Positions 1-8,056 of a stretch of DNA of 64,000 nt are shown here, piece after piece. The notes below the pieces were generated by a model. That model was given only the letters and a program-made list of their open reading frames with translations, was not told the DNA's origin and searched no databases. The stretch covers positions 29,117 to 93,116 of the forward strand of contig QKEL01000007.1 in NCBI GenBank assembly GCA_003252395.1. The letters run 5' to 3'. This stretch comes from Spirochaetales bacterium. GTDB taxonomy: Bacteria; Spirochaetota; Spirochaetia; Treponematales; Treponemataceae. Position numbers and translations under genes: made by a program. The first letter of the stretch is position 1, and every line of letters begins with the position of its first letter.

Positions 1-1025
1 GTGCGCCAGTCGTCGTCGTTACCCTTGTCGGCGACCTTCTCTTCCTCGTAGGCGTCGCAGAGGAACATGAGCACGTTGCGGGTAAGGCCCGCGCTCGTCT
101 CGATAATATAGGGAATATAGCGCTCGTTGCCGTTGTCCTGGTCGATGTACTGAAGGTCCTTGCCGGAATACTTCGTGTGCTGGGTCAGGTCGAAATCGGT
201 GCGGTTATGGATGCCCTCAAGCTCCTGGAAGCCCATGGGGAACTCGAACTCGATATCGTAGGCGTCCTTCGCGTAGTGCGCGAGCTTCTCGTGGTGGTGC
301 CAGCGGAGCTTCTCCGGCCGAATTCCGAGCTTCGCGTAGTAGGCCATGCGCTGCTCGCGCCAGCTCTCGAACGTCGTCACGTCGTCGCCGGGCTTCACGA
401 AATACTGCATCTCCATCTGCTCGAACTCGCAGGTGCGGAAAATGAAGTTCTTGGTCACGATCTCGTTGCGGAAGGCCTTGCCCACCTGGGCGATCCCGAA
501 GGGAATCTTGAGGCGGTTCGACTGCGCGATGTTCTTGTAGTTCACGTAAATGCCCTGTGCGGTCTCGGGGCGGAGATAGATCACGGATGAGGTGTCTTCC
601 GCGGGGCCGATGCTCGTCTTGAACATCAGGTTAAAGGAGCGGGGCTCGGTCAGGGGGCCGCCGCATTTGGGGCACTTCCGCGCCGCCACGGCCTCGGGAG
701 AAATCTGGGTATCGTCGTCGGCCCGGAACCGGCTCTTGCAGTCCTTGCAGTCCACGAGCGGGTCCGAGAAGTTCGCCACGTGGCCGGAAGCTTCCCACAC
801 CTTCGGGTGCATCAGGATCGCCGCGTCGAGCCCCACGATATTGTCGTGAAGCTGGGTCATTTCCTTCCACCAGGCCTTCTGAATGTTGTTCTTGAGCTCA
901 ATGCCGAGGGGGCCGTAGTCCCACGCGCCGTTCTGGCCGCCGTAAATCTCGGATGACTGAAACACGAACCCGCGCCGCTTGGCCAGGCTCACAATTTTTT
1001 CCATGGAAACCGCATGATCGTCCAT
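1..1025 (-). CDS. glyQS: Glycyl-tRNA synthetase (single-chain type), N-terminal part
   Basis: Charges tRNA-Gly with glycine in the cytoplasm. The visible 341 codons match the homodimeric, eukaryote-like class II enzyme. They include the start [13 protein letters not shown], the block [15 protein letters not shown], a zinc-ribbon-like insertion (CKDCKSR and CPKCGGP), motif 2 with FRNEI, and [18 protein letters not shown]. The gene runs off the left edge, so the C-terminal anticodon-binding domain is not in the window. The ATG at 1025 is preceded by AAGGAG at nine bases. A likely promoter lies about 60 bases upstream. Identification is firm; only the end is missing. Confidence 0.96.
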   Translation of the reverse strand, partial: MDDHAVSMEKIVSLAKRRGFVFQSSEIYGGQNGAWDYGPLGIELKNNIQKAWWKEMTQLHDNIVGLDAAILMHPKVWEASGHVANFSDPLVDCKDCKSRFRADDDTQISPEAVAARKCPKCGGPLTEPRSFNLMFKTSIGPAEDTSSVIYLRPETAQGIYVNYKNIAQSNRLKIPFGIAQVGKAFRNEIVTKNFIFRTCEFEQMEMQYFVKPGDDVTTFESWREQRMAYYAKLGIRPEKLRWHHHEKLAHYAKDAYDIEFEFPMGFQELEGIHNRTDFDLTQHTKYSGKDLQYIDQDNGNERYIPYIIETSAGLTRNVLMFLCDAYEEEKVADKGNDDDWR

Positions 1026-1343
1026 CTAAAGAAGCTCCTTTCGCCCCCGCTGGCAGCGAGGGACATAATATAGGAGATAATTTTAGCATACGAAGGCTGC
1101 GCTTGTACAGCAATGGGTGATGAAGGAACATAATGGGAAAGGACGAAAGACCGAGGCAGAAGGCGCGTGGCGGCTCGAACGCCCCGCCCGGCAGCCGCCG
1201 GAGAGAACGGGCCACAGGGGGAGCGCGGGGGGAAAAAAAGAACGGAAAACCGCGAAGCGGGTGTATACTCATCGCAAGCAACCATATCCGAAAACAAACA
1301 CCAAACCGTTCAGACGGATCTCCCCTGATCAATGGAGCGAATC
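1026..1343. other. Intergenic region between divergent genes
   Basis: Holds the glyQS promoter and leader on the left. On the right, TATACT at 1264-1269 is a likely -10 for the downstream lipoprotein gene. The middle (about 1150-1260) is purine- and GC-rich. Short open frames cross it, but none has a credible start or recognisable protein. Confidence 0.5.
1085..1113 (-). promoter_or_regulatory. Probable sigma70 promoter of glyQS
   Basis: On the minus strand TTGCTG (1108-1113) and TATGCT (1085-1090) are separated by 17 bases. Transcription would begin near 1078 and give a leader of about 50 bases with a good Shine-Dalgarno sequence. No T-box-like structure was recognised. Confidence 0.5.
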
Positions 1344-2507
1344 ATGAAGAAAAACGTCACTCTCGCGATTCTTTCGGCGGCCGTGATCGGCCTGGGGCCT
1401 TTCATCGTTTCCTGCGACAACGTAACCGATCCCGCGGCGGACAAAATCGACGGGGCGGTGGGGATTGTCTTTCCCAACGATTACCTTCGGTGGGACAACG
1501 ATGAGGCCCGGTTCCGCGCGGCACTTACCGCGGCGGGCGTGGAACACACAATCCTGAGAAGCGCCGATAGTTCCGTCACCGAGGCGACGCATGTCGCGAA
1601 CCTTATCGAGTCGGGAATAAAGGTACTCGTGCTCTGTCCGGTCTCCTCGGCCGACGCGGCTTCCGCGGCAGAGGCAGCCCACGCGGCGGGGGTAACGGTC
1701 ATCGCCTACGAACGCCTCATAACGGAAACGGCCGCAGTGGACTATTACGTATCCTTTAAGAGCCTGGACGTTGGGCGAATGCAGGGACAGTACCTTATCG
1801 ACCACGCGACGGGCACGGGGAATCCCCTCTACCTCTACGCGGGCAACCAAACCGACAACAATTCCTTCCTCTTTTTCGCCGGTTCCTGGTCGGTCCTGCA
1901 GCCGAAAATCGCCGACGGCACGTTCGTAATCGCCAATTCCCAGGCCGCTGACGGCCTCAAGGAGAGCGCGACGTTGACCCACGACCAGATCAGCACTATT
2001 TTCGGCACGAACGCCATCTCCGGCACCCCGCCGGCGATGACCGTTGACGGCATAACGACGCATTGGTCGTACGATGACGCGAAAACCCTGTGCGAACGCA
2101 ACCTCTCGACGGTAAACGCGAGCGCGAGCCTCAAGGGCAGCGTGTTCGTCCTCGGTCCGAACGATTATACCGCCCGCGGCATTATAGCGGCGTTGGACGG
2201 CGATTCCGCCGTTACCTCCTACGTAATCACCGGGCAGGACGCGGAAAAGGATTCGGTGCAATCCATCATCGACGGATATCAATCCATGACCGTGTTCAAG
2301 GACGTTCGCACCCTCGCGAGCGACGCGGCGGCCGCCGTTATCGAGGTTCTCAAGGGTAAAACGCCCGCGACGCTCGGCTCCTTCAACAACGGAGTCAAGG
2401 AAGTGCCTTCCGTAATAAGCGATATCGTTCAAGTAACCGCCGCGAACGTACGGGAAGCGCTTATCGATACGGGCTATTATTCGGCAAGCGACTTTACGGG
2501 CCTCTAA
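1344..2507 (+). CDS. ChvE/XylF-like sugar-binding lipoprotein, paralogue 1
   Basis: Periplasmic-type substrate-binding protein of the monosaccharide ABC family (peripla_BP_4 fold), 387 residues. The ATG at 1344 is chosen over the in-frame ATG at 1332 because the ribosome-binding GGAG (1334-1337) overlaps the earlier codon. A signal peptide ends in a lipobox-like FIVSC, so it is probably a lipoprotein. Family blocks include GIVFPNDYLRW near the mature start, ITGQDAEKDSVQSIIDG, and a C-terminal VREALIDTGYYSASDF that resembles ChvE. No permease or ATPase gene is adjacent. The sugar cannot be told from sequence. A close paralogue follows directly. Confidence 0.85.
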   Translation: MKKNVTLAILSAAVIGLGPFIVSCDNVTDPAADKIDGAVGIVFPNDYLRWDNDEARFRAALTAAGVEHTILRSADSSVTEATHVANLIESGIKVLVLCPVSSADAASAAEAAHAAGVTVIAYERLITETAAVDYYVSFKSLDVGRMQGQYLIDHATGTGNPLYLYAGNQTDNNSFLFFAGSWSVLQPKIADGTFVIANSQAADGLKESATLTHDQISTIFGTNAISGTPPAMTVDGITTHWSYDDAKTLCERNLSTVNASASLKGSVFVLGPNDYTARGIIAALDGDSAVTSYVITGQDAEKDSVQSIIDGYQSMTVFKDVRTLASDAAAAVIEVLKGKTPATLGSFNNGVKEVPSVISDIVQVTAANVREALIDTGYYSASDFTGL

Positions 2508-2514
2508 TCGCGCG
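2433..2514 (+). repeat. 82-bp direct repeat, copy 1 (gene end plus downstream bases)
   Basis: The last codons and first untranslated bases of paralogue 1 match 3783-3864 with one mismatch by eye, while the 5' halves of the two genes differ widely. This suggests recent duplication or gene conversion of the 3' end. Confidence 0.85.
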
Positions 2515-2702
2515 CCCTGAAGCCCCGGGCCGCGGGGCTTCATTGGCGGCCGAGCGCGGCAGAATACCCAAACGATAGTCATACTACGAAAAACTCCCCC
2601 TACGCCTTTTTTTTTCTGGGCAGATAGTCAAATTTCCGTATACAATCGGAAAAAGCCCTTCGCGGAAAAGAGGGTATCAAAAAAAACCATAAGGAGTTTT
2701 CA
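2508..2702 (+). promoter_or_regulatory. Spacer with probable promoter of the second sugar-binding gene
   Basis: After the hairpin, TACAAT at 2641-2646 (within TATACAAT) is a good -10, but no clear -35 is visible. The leader carries AAGGAG at 2691-2696 before the ATG at 2703, so the two paralogues may be transcribed separately. Confidence 0.4.
2518..2542 (+). terminator. Hairpin after first sugar-binding gene
   Basis: Perfect 10-bp stem (TGAAGCCCCG / CGGGGCTTCA) with a 5-base loop, 11 bases after the stop codon. There is no clear T-run, so it may be a weak terminator or a 3'-end stabiliser. Confidence 0.6.
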
Positions 2703-3857
2703 ATGAAAAAATCGCTTTTGCCCTTTATCGGGATGGTCATGACCCTAACGCTGTTTTCTTTGGCGTCCTGCGATAATCCGACTGATGCGGCGGGAACGCC
2801 TCTCGATATCTCGGTGGGGATCGTTTTTCCGAATAAATCGATCCACTGGCAAAACGACTCGGCGGCGCTGAAAACGGCCTTAACCGGGTACGACGTGGGC
2901 TGCTCCGTCTTCTTGGGCGACGATACCCTCGCTACGGAAACCGCCGCCGTTACCGCCCTTATCGACGCGAAAATATCGGTGTTGATCATAACCCCCGTAA
3001 CTTCATCGAATTCCGTCGCGAGCCTGGAGGCGGCCAAAGACGCGGGCATTACGGTCATATGCTACGACCGATTACCGCTCAGCACCGAGGCGATCGATTA
3101 TTATTCGGGTTTTTTGCAGGCGGACGTGGGAATCGCGCAGGGACGGTACTTGGCCGATAACGCGTCGGGCACGGGAATCCCCCTCTACCTTTACGGGGGC
3201 TCCTACCTTGATTCCAGCTCGGTCCGCTTCTTCCGCGGGGCATGGTCGGTCCTGCAGCCGAAAATCGCCGACGGCACGTTCGTAATCGAAAATTCCCAGG
3301 CCGCGACAAACTTGAAAAACAGCGCGACCCTCACGGACAGCGAAATTTACGGCATCCTCGGCACGAACGCCATTTCCGGCACCCCGCCCGTTATGACCGT
3401 CAATGGCATCACGACCCACTGGAACAATCAGGACGCGGGCACCCTGGCCGCCAAAAACCTCGATGATGCGGACGCATCTCAAAAAGGGAACGTGTTCATT
3501 CTCGGCCCGAACGACGGAACCGCGCGGGCAATACTTCAGGCGTTTGAGGACGATCCTGACGTATCATCCTACGTAATCACCGGTCAGGACGCGGAAAAGC
3601 CGTCGGTGCAATCGATTATCGACGGGGACCAATCCATGACGGTCTTTAAGGACACCCGTACCCTCGCGTCGAACACCGCGCGTATGGCGGCCGATATTCT
3701 CCAGGAAAGGCAACCCGAAACGCAAACCTATTACGATAACGGGATTAAGCAGGTACCGCAGCTGGTGACCGATATCGTCGTGGTAACCGCCGCGAACGTA
3801 CGGGAAGCGCTAATCGATACGGGCTATTATTCGGCAAGCGACTTTACGGGCCTCTAA
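2703..3857 (+). CDS. ChvE/XylF-like sugar-binding lipoprotein, paralogue 2
   Basis: 384 residues, same family and architecture as the preceding gene. The signal peptide ends in LASC (lipobox), followed by GIVFPNKSIHW, a YDRLP block, ITGQDAEKPSVQSIIDG and the same C-terminus VREALIDTGYYSASDF. The start has AAGGAG six bases upstream. N-terminal and sugar-contact regions differ clearly from paralogue 1, whereas several DNA stretches (around 3243-3290 and 3783-3864) are almost identical to it. This pattern fits partial gene conversion. It ends convergently with the diguanylate cyclase gene. Confidence 0.85.
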   Translation: MKKSLLPFIGMVMTLTLFSLASCDNPTDAAGTPLDISVGIVFPNKSIHWQNDSAALKTALTGYDVGCSVFLGDDTLATETAAVTALIDAKISVLIITPVTSSNSVASLEAAKDAGITVICYDRLPLSTEAIDYYSGFLQADVGIAQGRYLADNASGTGIPLYLYGGSYLDSSSVRFFRGAWSVLQPKIADGTFVIENSQAATNLKNSATLTDSEIYGILGTNAISGTPPVMTVNGITTHWNNQDAGTLAAKNLDDADASQKGNVFILGPNDGTARAILQAFEDDPDVSSYVITGQDAEKPSVQSIIDGDQSMTVFKDTRTLASNTARMAADILQERQPETQTYYDNGIKQVPQLVTDIVVVTAANVREALIDTGYYSASDFTGL

Positions 3858-3864
3858 TCGCGCG
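3783..3864 (+). repeat. 82-bp direct repeat, copy 2
   Basis: Second copy of the 2433-2514 sequence, at the end of paralogue 2; one mismatch by eye. Confidence 0.85.
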
Positions 3865-3867
3865 GCG

Positions 3868-3893
3868 TGAAGCCCCGATCCGCCGGGGCCTTC
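3868..3893. terminator. Bidirectional hairpin between convergent genes
   Basis: TGAAGCCCCG pairs with CGGGGCCTTCA with a one-base bulge. It sits 10 bases after the paralogue 2 stop and overlaps the stop codon of the facing diguanylate cyclase gene. It is the homologue of the hairpin at 2518-2542. Confidence 0.55.
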
Positions 3894-5493
3894 AATGGCG
3901 GCCAACCACCCGGTTTCGGCCGCCTTCCTTGGCCTCGTACAGGCGGTTATCCGCGCGCTTGATCAAATCGTCTACGGTCCGGATATCGTCGGTCCACGAG
4001 GCCACGCCGAAGGACATGGTTACCCGAATCCCGCGGCCCTCAAACGATACGCTCAAGGCTTCCACGGTTTCCCGCATCCGCTCGATTCCGACGGCGGCCT
4101 CGTCTTCCTCGGCGTTGTGCAGCAAGAATAGGAATTCCTCGCCGCCCCAGCGGGCCAAACTGTCTTCCTCGCGCATCCGGGATTTCAGGGCGGACGAAAG
4201 GGCCGTAAGCACCAGGTCGCCCGCTACGTGCCCGTATTCGTCGTTTATGCGCTTGAAATAATCGATATCGGCCAACGCGATGCTGAAGGTTCCCTCGTGG
4301 CGGAGTACCCGCGCGGAGGATTGCTCGATTTGAGCCAGCATGGCGCGACGGTTCAGCAAGCCGGTCAGGGGATCGAGATAGGCGATTTCCTCAATCCTTC
4401 TTTTCTCGGTTTCGAGTTGCCGGTTCTTGTCCGTTACCTCCGCCTGAAGGCCGCCGATCAAGACTTCCATGCGGCGCTCGAAGAACATGATAAGCGCCAG
4501 GGAAAGGGCCAGGGCCAAAACGCCGAGACCGCAGAACAAAACAAGGTACGCGCCTTGGGTCCGGCCCAGGGCCTTGGCCTCCCGGTCCAGTAGGGCATCG
4601 AGATCGTCGAGGTACACCCCGGTCCCGATAACCCAATCATAGGGTTTGTAGAGCGCGGCGTAACTCAGTTTATGCGCGATTTCGTCGGAATCCATTTTCT
4701 TGAACCAATAATCGTAATAGAGCGCCCCGTCCTTTTTTACGCCTTCCAATTCTACCAGATTCGGTTTATTGCCCCGAATATCGACGGTTTCCGTCGAAAT
4801 GAAGGAACCTTCGGCGTCGGTAAGGTTGGGATGAACGAGGCAAATGGCGTAGCGCTCGCCCCCGTCGTAATCGACTATCTGATGTATCCAGATGTACCCG
4901 TCGTCGGCGAGCCGCTCGCGCCGTATCCGGTATTGCGCGCTTTCCCGCACCGCCGCCTCTATATATTCCCCGGAGATTCCCAAAAGAACCAGAAAAAGAT
5001 CCGTTTCCGCGAACATGTTCAATCGATACCGGTCAGCCAGGCCGCGAAAGGCGTCGACGCCGCCAATGCCCTGAGGGAGTACCGTCCAGTCGGTTAGGCT
5101 ATACAGTCGCCCGCTTTCGCGTTCCAGGCAAAAGGCGTCGATTCCATCGGATACCATTTTCCCTTCCCTCACCCGTTTCACGAAACCGGCGGTATCGCCT
5201 CCCCTCGCGAGCGTCGCGTCGATACGGTCCCACACCCTTCCAAGACGGGCTTTTTCCGCGTCCGTCAATCGATCTCGCTCTATATCGATCTCCTGGACCG
5301 TGAGGTCAATGGCGTCCTTAACGTATTTTTTTTTCGTTTCGAGAATACTCTCCGAGATTTGCCGAATTTTATCGCGGGTTTGCGCGGCGTAGGAATAGAG
5401 ATAGCTACCGCCCAAGGATACGAGGAGAACCAACACAAGGCAAAGGCTGCCGGAATAATAGAGAAGGCGAATCCTGTTTTGGGCTATTTTCAT
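3892..5493 (-). CDS. Membrane Cache-type diguanylate cyclase
   Basis: 533 residues. TM1 is at about 10-32, followed by an extracytoplasmic sensor (about 35-305) with a Cache-like end (YKPYDWVIGTGVYLDDLD). TM2 is at about 314-338, then a coiled-coil linker and a GGDEF domain from about 372. The active-site signature is GGEEF (450-454), so cyclase activity (2 GTP to c-di-GMP) is expected. A canonical inhibitory I-site RxxD (REED, 441-444) lies five residues before it, predicting product feedback. The ligand is unknown; Cache domains usually bind small molecules. It is monocistronic and convergent with the sugar-binding genes. Confidence 0.92.
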   Translation of the reverse strand: MKIAQNRIRLLYYSGSLCLVLVLLVSLGGSYLYSYAAQTRDKIRQISESILETKKKYVKDAIDLTVQEIDIERDRLTDAEKARLGRVWDRIDATLARGGDTAGFVKRVREGKMVSDGIDAFCLERESGRLYSLTDWTVLPQGIGGVDAFRGLADRYRLNMFAETDLFLVLLGISGEYIEAAVRESAQYRIRRERLADDGYIWIHQIVDYDGGERYAICLVHPNLTDAEGSFISTETVDIRGNKPNLVELEGVKKDGALYYDYWFKKMDSDEIAHKLSYAALYKPYDWVIGTGVYLDDLDALLDREAKALGRTQGAYLVLFCGLGVLALALSLALIMFFERRMEVLIGGLQAEVTDKNRQLETEKRRIEEIAYLDPLTGLLNRRAMLAQIEQSSARVLRHEGTFSIALADIDYFKRINDEYGHVAGDLVLTALSSALKSRMREEDSLARWGGEEFLFLLHNAEEDEAAVGIERMRETVEALSVSFEGRGIRVTMSFGVASWTDDIRTVDDLIKRADNRLYEAKEGGRNRVVGRH

Positions 5494-5699
5494 CGGCTAC
5501 CCCCGTTGATAGCGTAATTCCAGTATAATTCATCGAATCGCCTTTTTTCGGTCTGATACGGGATTTTCGGGAAATCTCCACTTTTACCAAATATCATTCG
5601 GGTGTGACATAAAACCCCTAACCGAAGACGAAAATGTAACGCTTTCTCGCACCAAAATTGTTTATATTGTGTCTAGTAAACCAAGAAGTGAGGCACATA

Positions 5700-5831
5700 A
5701 TGAAGAAACGGGGAATATCGCACGGTATTATCGGTTTTTTGGGGATGTTCTTCTCATTCACCTGGCTTTTTTGGCTGGTATTAAGCCTGGTTTCGGGGGT
5801 CCATTCCTACTTACGACCCTCGGAACGCTAA
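5700..5831 (+). CDS. Small single-pass membrane peptide, 43 residues
   Basis: The frame starts at ATG 5700 with a plausible ribosome site (GTGAGG about six bases upstream). It has a charged N-terminus (MKKRG) and one long hydrophobic segment (about residues 10-33: FLGMFFSFTWLFWLVLSLVSG), ending SYLRPSER. It is followed by a good terminator. I do not recognise the family. The clean gene structure argues that it is translated, but no conservation data are available. Confidence 0.5.
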   Translation: MKKRGISHGIIGFLGMFFSFTWLFWLVLSLVSGVHSYLRPSER

Positions 5832-5875
5832 CGTTCTCGCGCCGTACGCTTTCGTTTGGAAGAAACGATACAAAA

Positions 5876-5915
5876 AAAACGGGCTACCCGGTAAAACCGT
5901 CGGGTAGCCCGTTTT
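5876..5915. terminator. Bidirectional rho-independent terminator
   Basis: AAAACGGGCTACCCG pairs with CGGGTAGCCCGTTTT around a 10-base loop. The A-run on the left and T-run on the right let it serve both the small peptide gene and convergent gltX. Confidence 0.9.
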
Positions 5916-5945
5916 ATTTTCAACGATCGGCGCCCACGCGGTGGG

Positions 5946-7487
5946 TCAGGAAAACCGCTCCCGAACGGCGCGATCGATTCGTTCATTGGCCTTGTCCGGG
6001 CCGATCACCTGAATCGAGCCCACCAGGGGCGGGCTCACCCGGCTACCGGTAACGGCCATGCGGATCGGCATCATCAAATCGCCGAGCTTTACGCCGAGCG
6101 ATTCCGCCGTGGCGCGGAAAAGGCCGTCGGCCTCTTCTTCACCGAGCCCCCCTATTTTGGATATAACCTCTTTCGCGGCGATCAGAACCTCACGGGTTTT
6201 CGCGGCATCGAGGCGCTTGGGCACTATATCCTCGACGGGCGGGACCGCGGGCTCGTTAAAAATGAAGTTCACCATGAGCGGCGCGTCGGTCAGGAAATGC
6301 AGGCGCTCGCGGACCAACGGCATGGCGCCCATCAGGGTCGCGCGCTGGGCGTCGGTCGGCTTGAGGAGCGTTTCGTCGGCGAATCGAAGGCCCGCGGCGG
6401 CGCGGTTTTCCGGGGAATTGGCCTCCCCCGCGCCGCAGGAGCCGAGAATGCCCGAATTGGCTATGAAGGGCCAGGTCAGGTCGAAAAGCTCGGCGTCGGT
6501 TTTCAAGCGCATGTACTGACCGTTAAACCACTCCAGCTTTTTATAGTCGAACACCGCCGGGGCCTTGTTTATCTTTTCCATCCGGAACAGGGAGCCCAAT
6601 TCTGCCAGCGTGTATAGGTCGCGCCCGTCCTCGTAGGAACAGCCGAGCATCGCCACGTAGTTGATCAGGGCCTCCTTGAGGTAGCCGTTATTGCGGAACT
6701 CGTTGCAGCTCGTCGCGCCGTGCCTCTTCGAGAGCTTCTGCCCGTCCTCTCCCATGACCATGGGAAGGTGGCAATAGTCGGGATATTCCCAACCGAACGC
6801 CTTGTACATGATCACGTGAAGGGGCGTGGAGGGAATCCATTCCTGGGCCCGCATGACGTGGGTAATCTTCATGAGGTGATCGTCCACCACGTTCGCCAGG
6901 TGATAGGTAGGGAACCCGTCGCTCTTGAGGAGCACGGGATCGGGGCTCACGTCCTCGTTCTTCCATTCGATATCGCCGAGGAGCTCGTCGTGGAATTTCG
7001 TGGCGCCCTCGAGCGGAACCGCGAGGCGGATCACGTAGGGCTTGCCGGAGTCAAGATTCTCGCGGATTTCCTCCCGCGGGAGGGAACGGCAGTGCCGATC
7101 GTAGCCCAGGGCCGATTTGGCGGCGGTTTGGGCCTTTCGCAGGCCTTCCATGCGCGTTTCGTCGCAAAAGCAATAGTACGCCTGGCCCTTTTCCACGAGC
7201 TCAAGGGCGAATTTCTTGTACAGCTCAAACCGTTTCGATTGCACGTAGGGCTCGAACTCGCCGCCGCGGGGGCCCCCTTCATCCCATTCAAGGCCGAGCC
7301 AGGCGAGGGTATCGTAGAGGTTCCGTTCGTATTCGGGCGAGTATCGGGTCTGATCGGTATCCTCGATGCGCAGGATAAACTTTCCGCCCGCGGATCTGGC
7401 ATACAGGTAATTGAAAAGCGCGGTTCTCACACCGCCGATGTGCTGCATTCCCGTGGGGGAAGGCGCGTAACGGACACGTACGTTCAA
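5946..7487 (-). CDS. gltX: Glutamyl-tRNA synthetase
   Basis: Class I synthetase, 513 residues, that attaches glutamate to tRNA-Glu. The HIGH-type signature is PSPTGMQHIGGVRTALFNYL near the N-terminus, and the KMSKS-type loop is KLSKRHG; both are class I hallmarks. The start codon is TTG at 7487, placed seven bases after AAGGAG. No other start fits, because the family begins with VRVRYAPSPTG. Whether it is discriminating or also charges tRNA-Gln is not visible; no gatCAB gene is in the window. Confidence 0.96.
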   Translation of the reverse strand: MNVRVRYAPSPTGMQHIGGVRTALFNYLYARSAGGKFILRIEDTDQTRYSPEYERNLYDTLAWLGLEWDEGGPRGGEFEPYVQSKRFELYKKFALELVEKGQAYYCFCDETRMEGLRKAQTAAKSALGYDRHCRSLPREEIRENLDSGKPYVIRLAVPLEGATKFHDELLGDIEWKNEDVSPDPVLLKSDGFPTYHLANVVDDHLMKITHVMRAQEWIPSTPLHVIMYKAFGWEYPDYCHLPMVMGEDGQKLSKRHGATSCNEFRNNGYLKEALINYVAMLGCSYEDGRDLYTLAELGSLFRMEKINKAPAVFDYKKLEWFNGQYMRLKTDAELFDLTWPFIANSGILGSCGAGEANSPENRAAAGLRFADETLLKPTDAQRATLMGAMPLVRERLHFLTDAPLMVNFIFNEPAVPPVEDIVPKRLDAAKTREVLIAAKEVISKIGGLGEEEADGLFRATAESLGVKLGDLMMPIRMAVTGSRVSPPLVGSIQVIGPDKANERIDRAVRERFS

Positions 7488-7651
7488 TTCAGGGCTCCTT
7501 TGAATACGATATTATAGGTTTTTCCCCTTTCTTGGACAAGCGGAAGGTTTCGCCGCGGTGCGCCTGAAGCAAGTACGCAAAAAAAACGCATCATCGTTAT
7601 GGCATCATCCGAAATACCGCATTATAGTAAAGGAGTAATCGGAGGAATTTG

Positions 7652-8047
7652 ATGAAAACACTGATCGCTGAAGACGACTTTACCTCGAGACTCCTACTTC
7701 AGGGAATTCTACAGGCGTATGGTGAATGCCACATCAGCGTGAACGGACTGGAAGCGGTTGAGGCTTTCAGGGCCGCCCTCGAATCGGGGAAACCCTACGA
7801 TCTCGTCTGCCTGGACATTATGATGCCCGAAATGGACGGTCAAGCGGCGTTGAAACGCATCCGCGGCATCGAGGAAGACGCGGGCATATTCTCCTCCGAC
7901 GGGGCGAAAATCATCATGACTACCGCGCTGGACGACAAAAAGAATATAATGGGCGCCTTCAAGGAGCAGTGCGACGTGTACCTGGTCAAACCCATTGACC
8001 GAACGAAACTCGTCGAGCAGCTGAAGGCCCTTCGGCTCGTAGACTGA
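7652..8047 (+). CDS. CheY-like single-domain response regulator
   Basis: 131 residues, REC domain only. The acidic pocket is EDD (7-9), the phospho-acceptor is Asp55 in CLDIMMPEMDG, with Thr near 91 and Lys in YLVKPID. The ATG at 7652 is preferred over the TTG just before it because GGAGGA ends five bases upstream. It lies 9 bases from the hybrid kinase gene, so it probably takes phosphate from that kinase's HPt domain or its partner. Confidence 0.92.
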   Translation: MKTLIAEDDFTSRLLLQGILQAYGECHISVNGLEAVEAFRAALESGKPYDLVCLDIMMPEMDGQAALKRIRGIEEDAGIFSSDGAKIIMTTALDDKKNIMGAFKEQCDVYLVKPIDRTKLVEQLKALRLVD

Positions 8048-8056
8048 TTCCCCGCT

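Noticed and set aside
1133..1504. Short frames in the glyQS-lipoprotein spacer
   Set aside because: Low-complexity purine-rich sequence, overlaps the real gene, no ribosome site.
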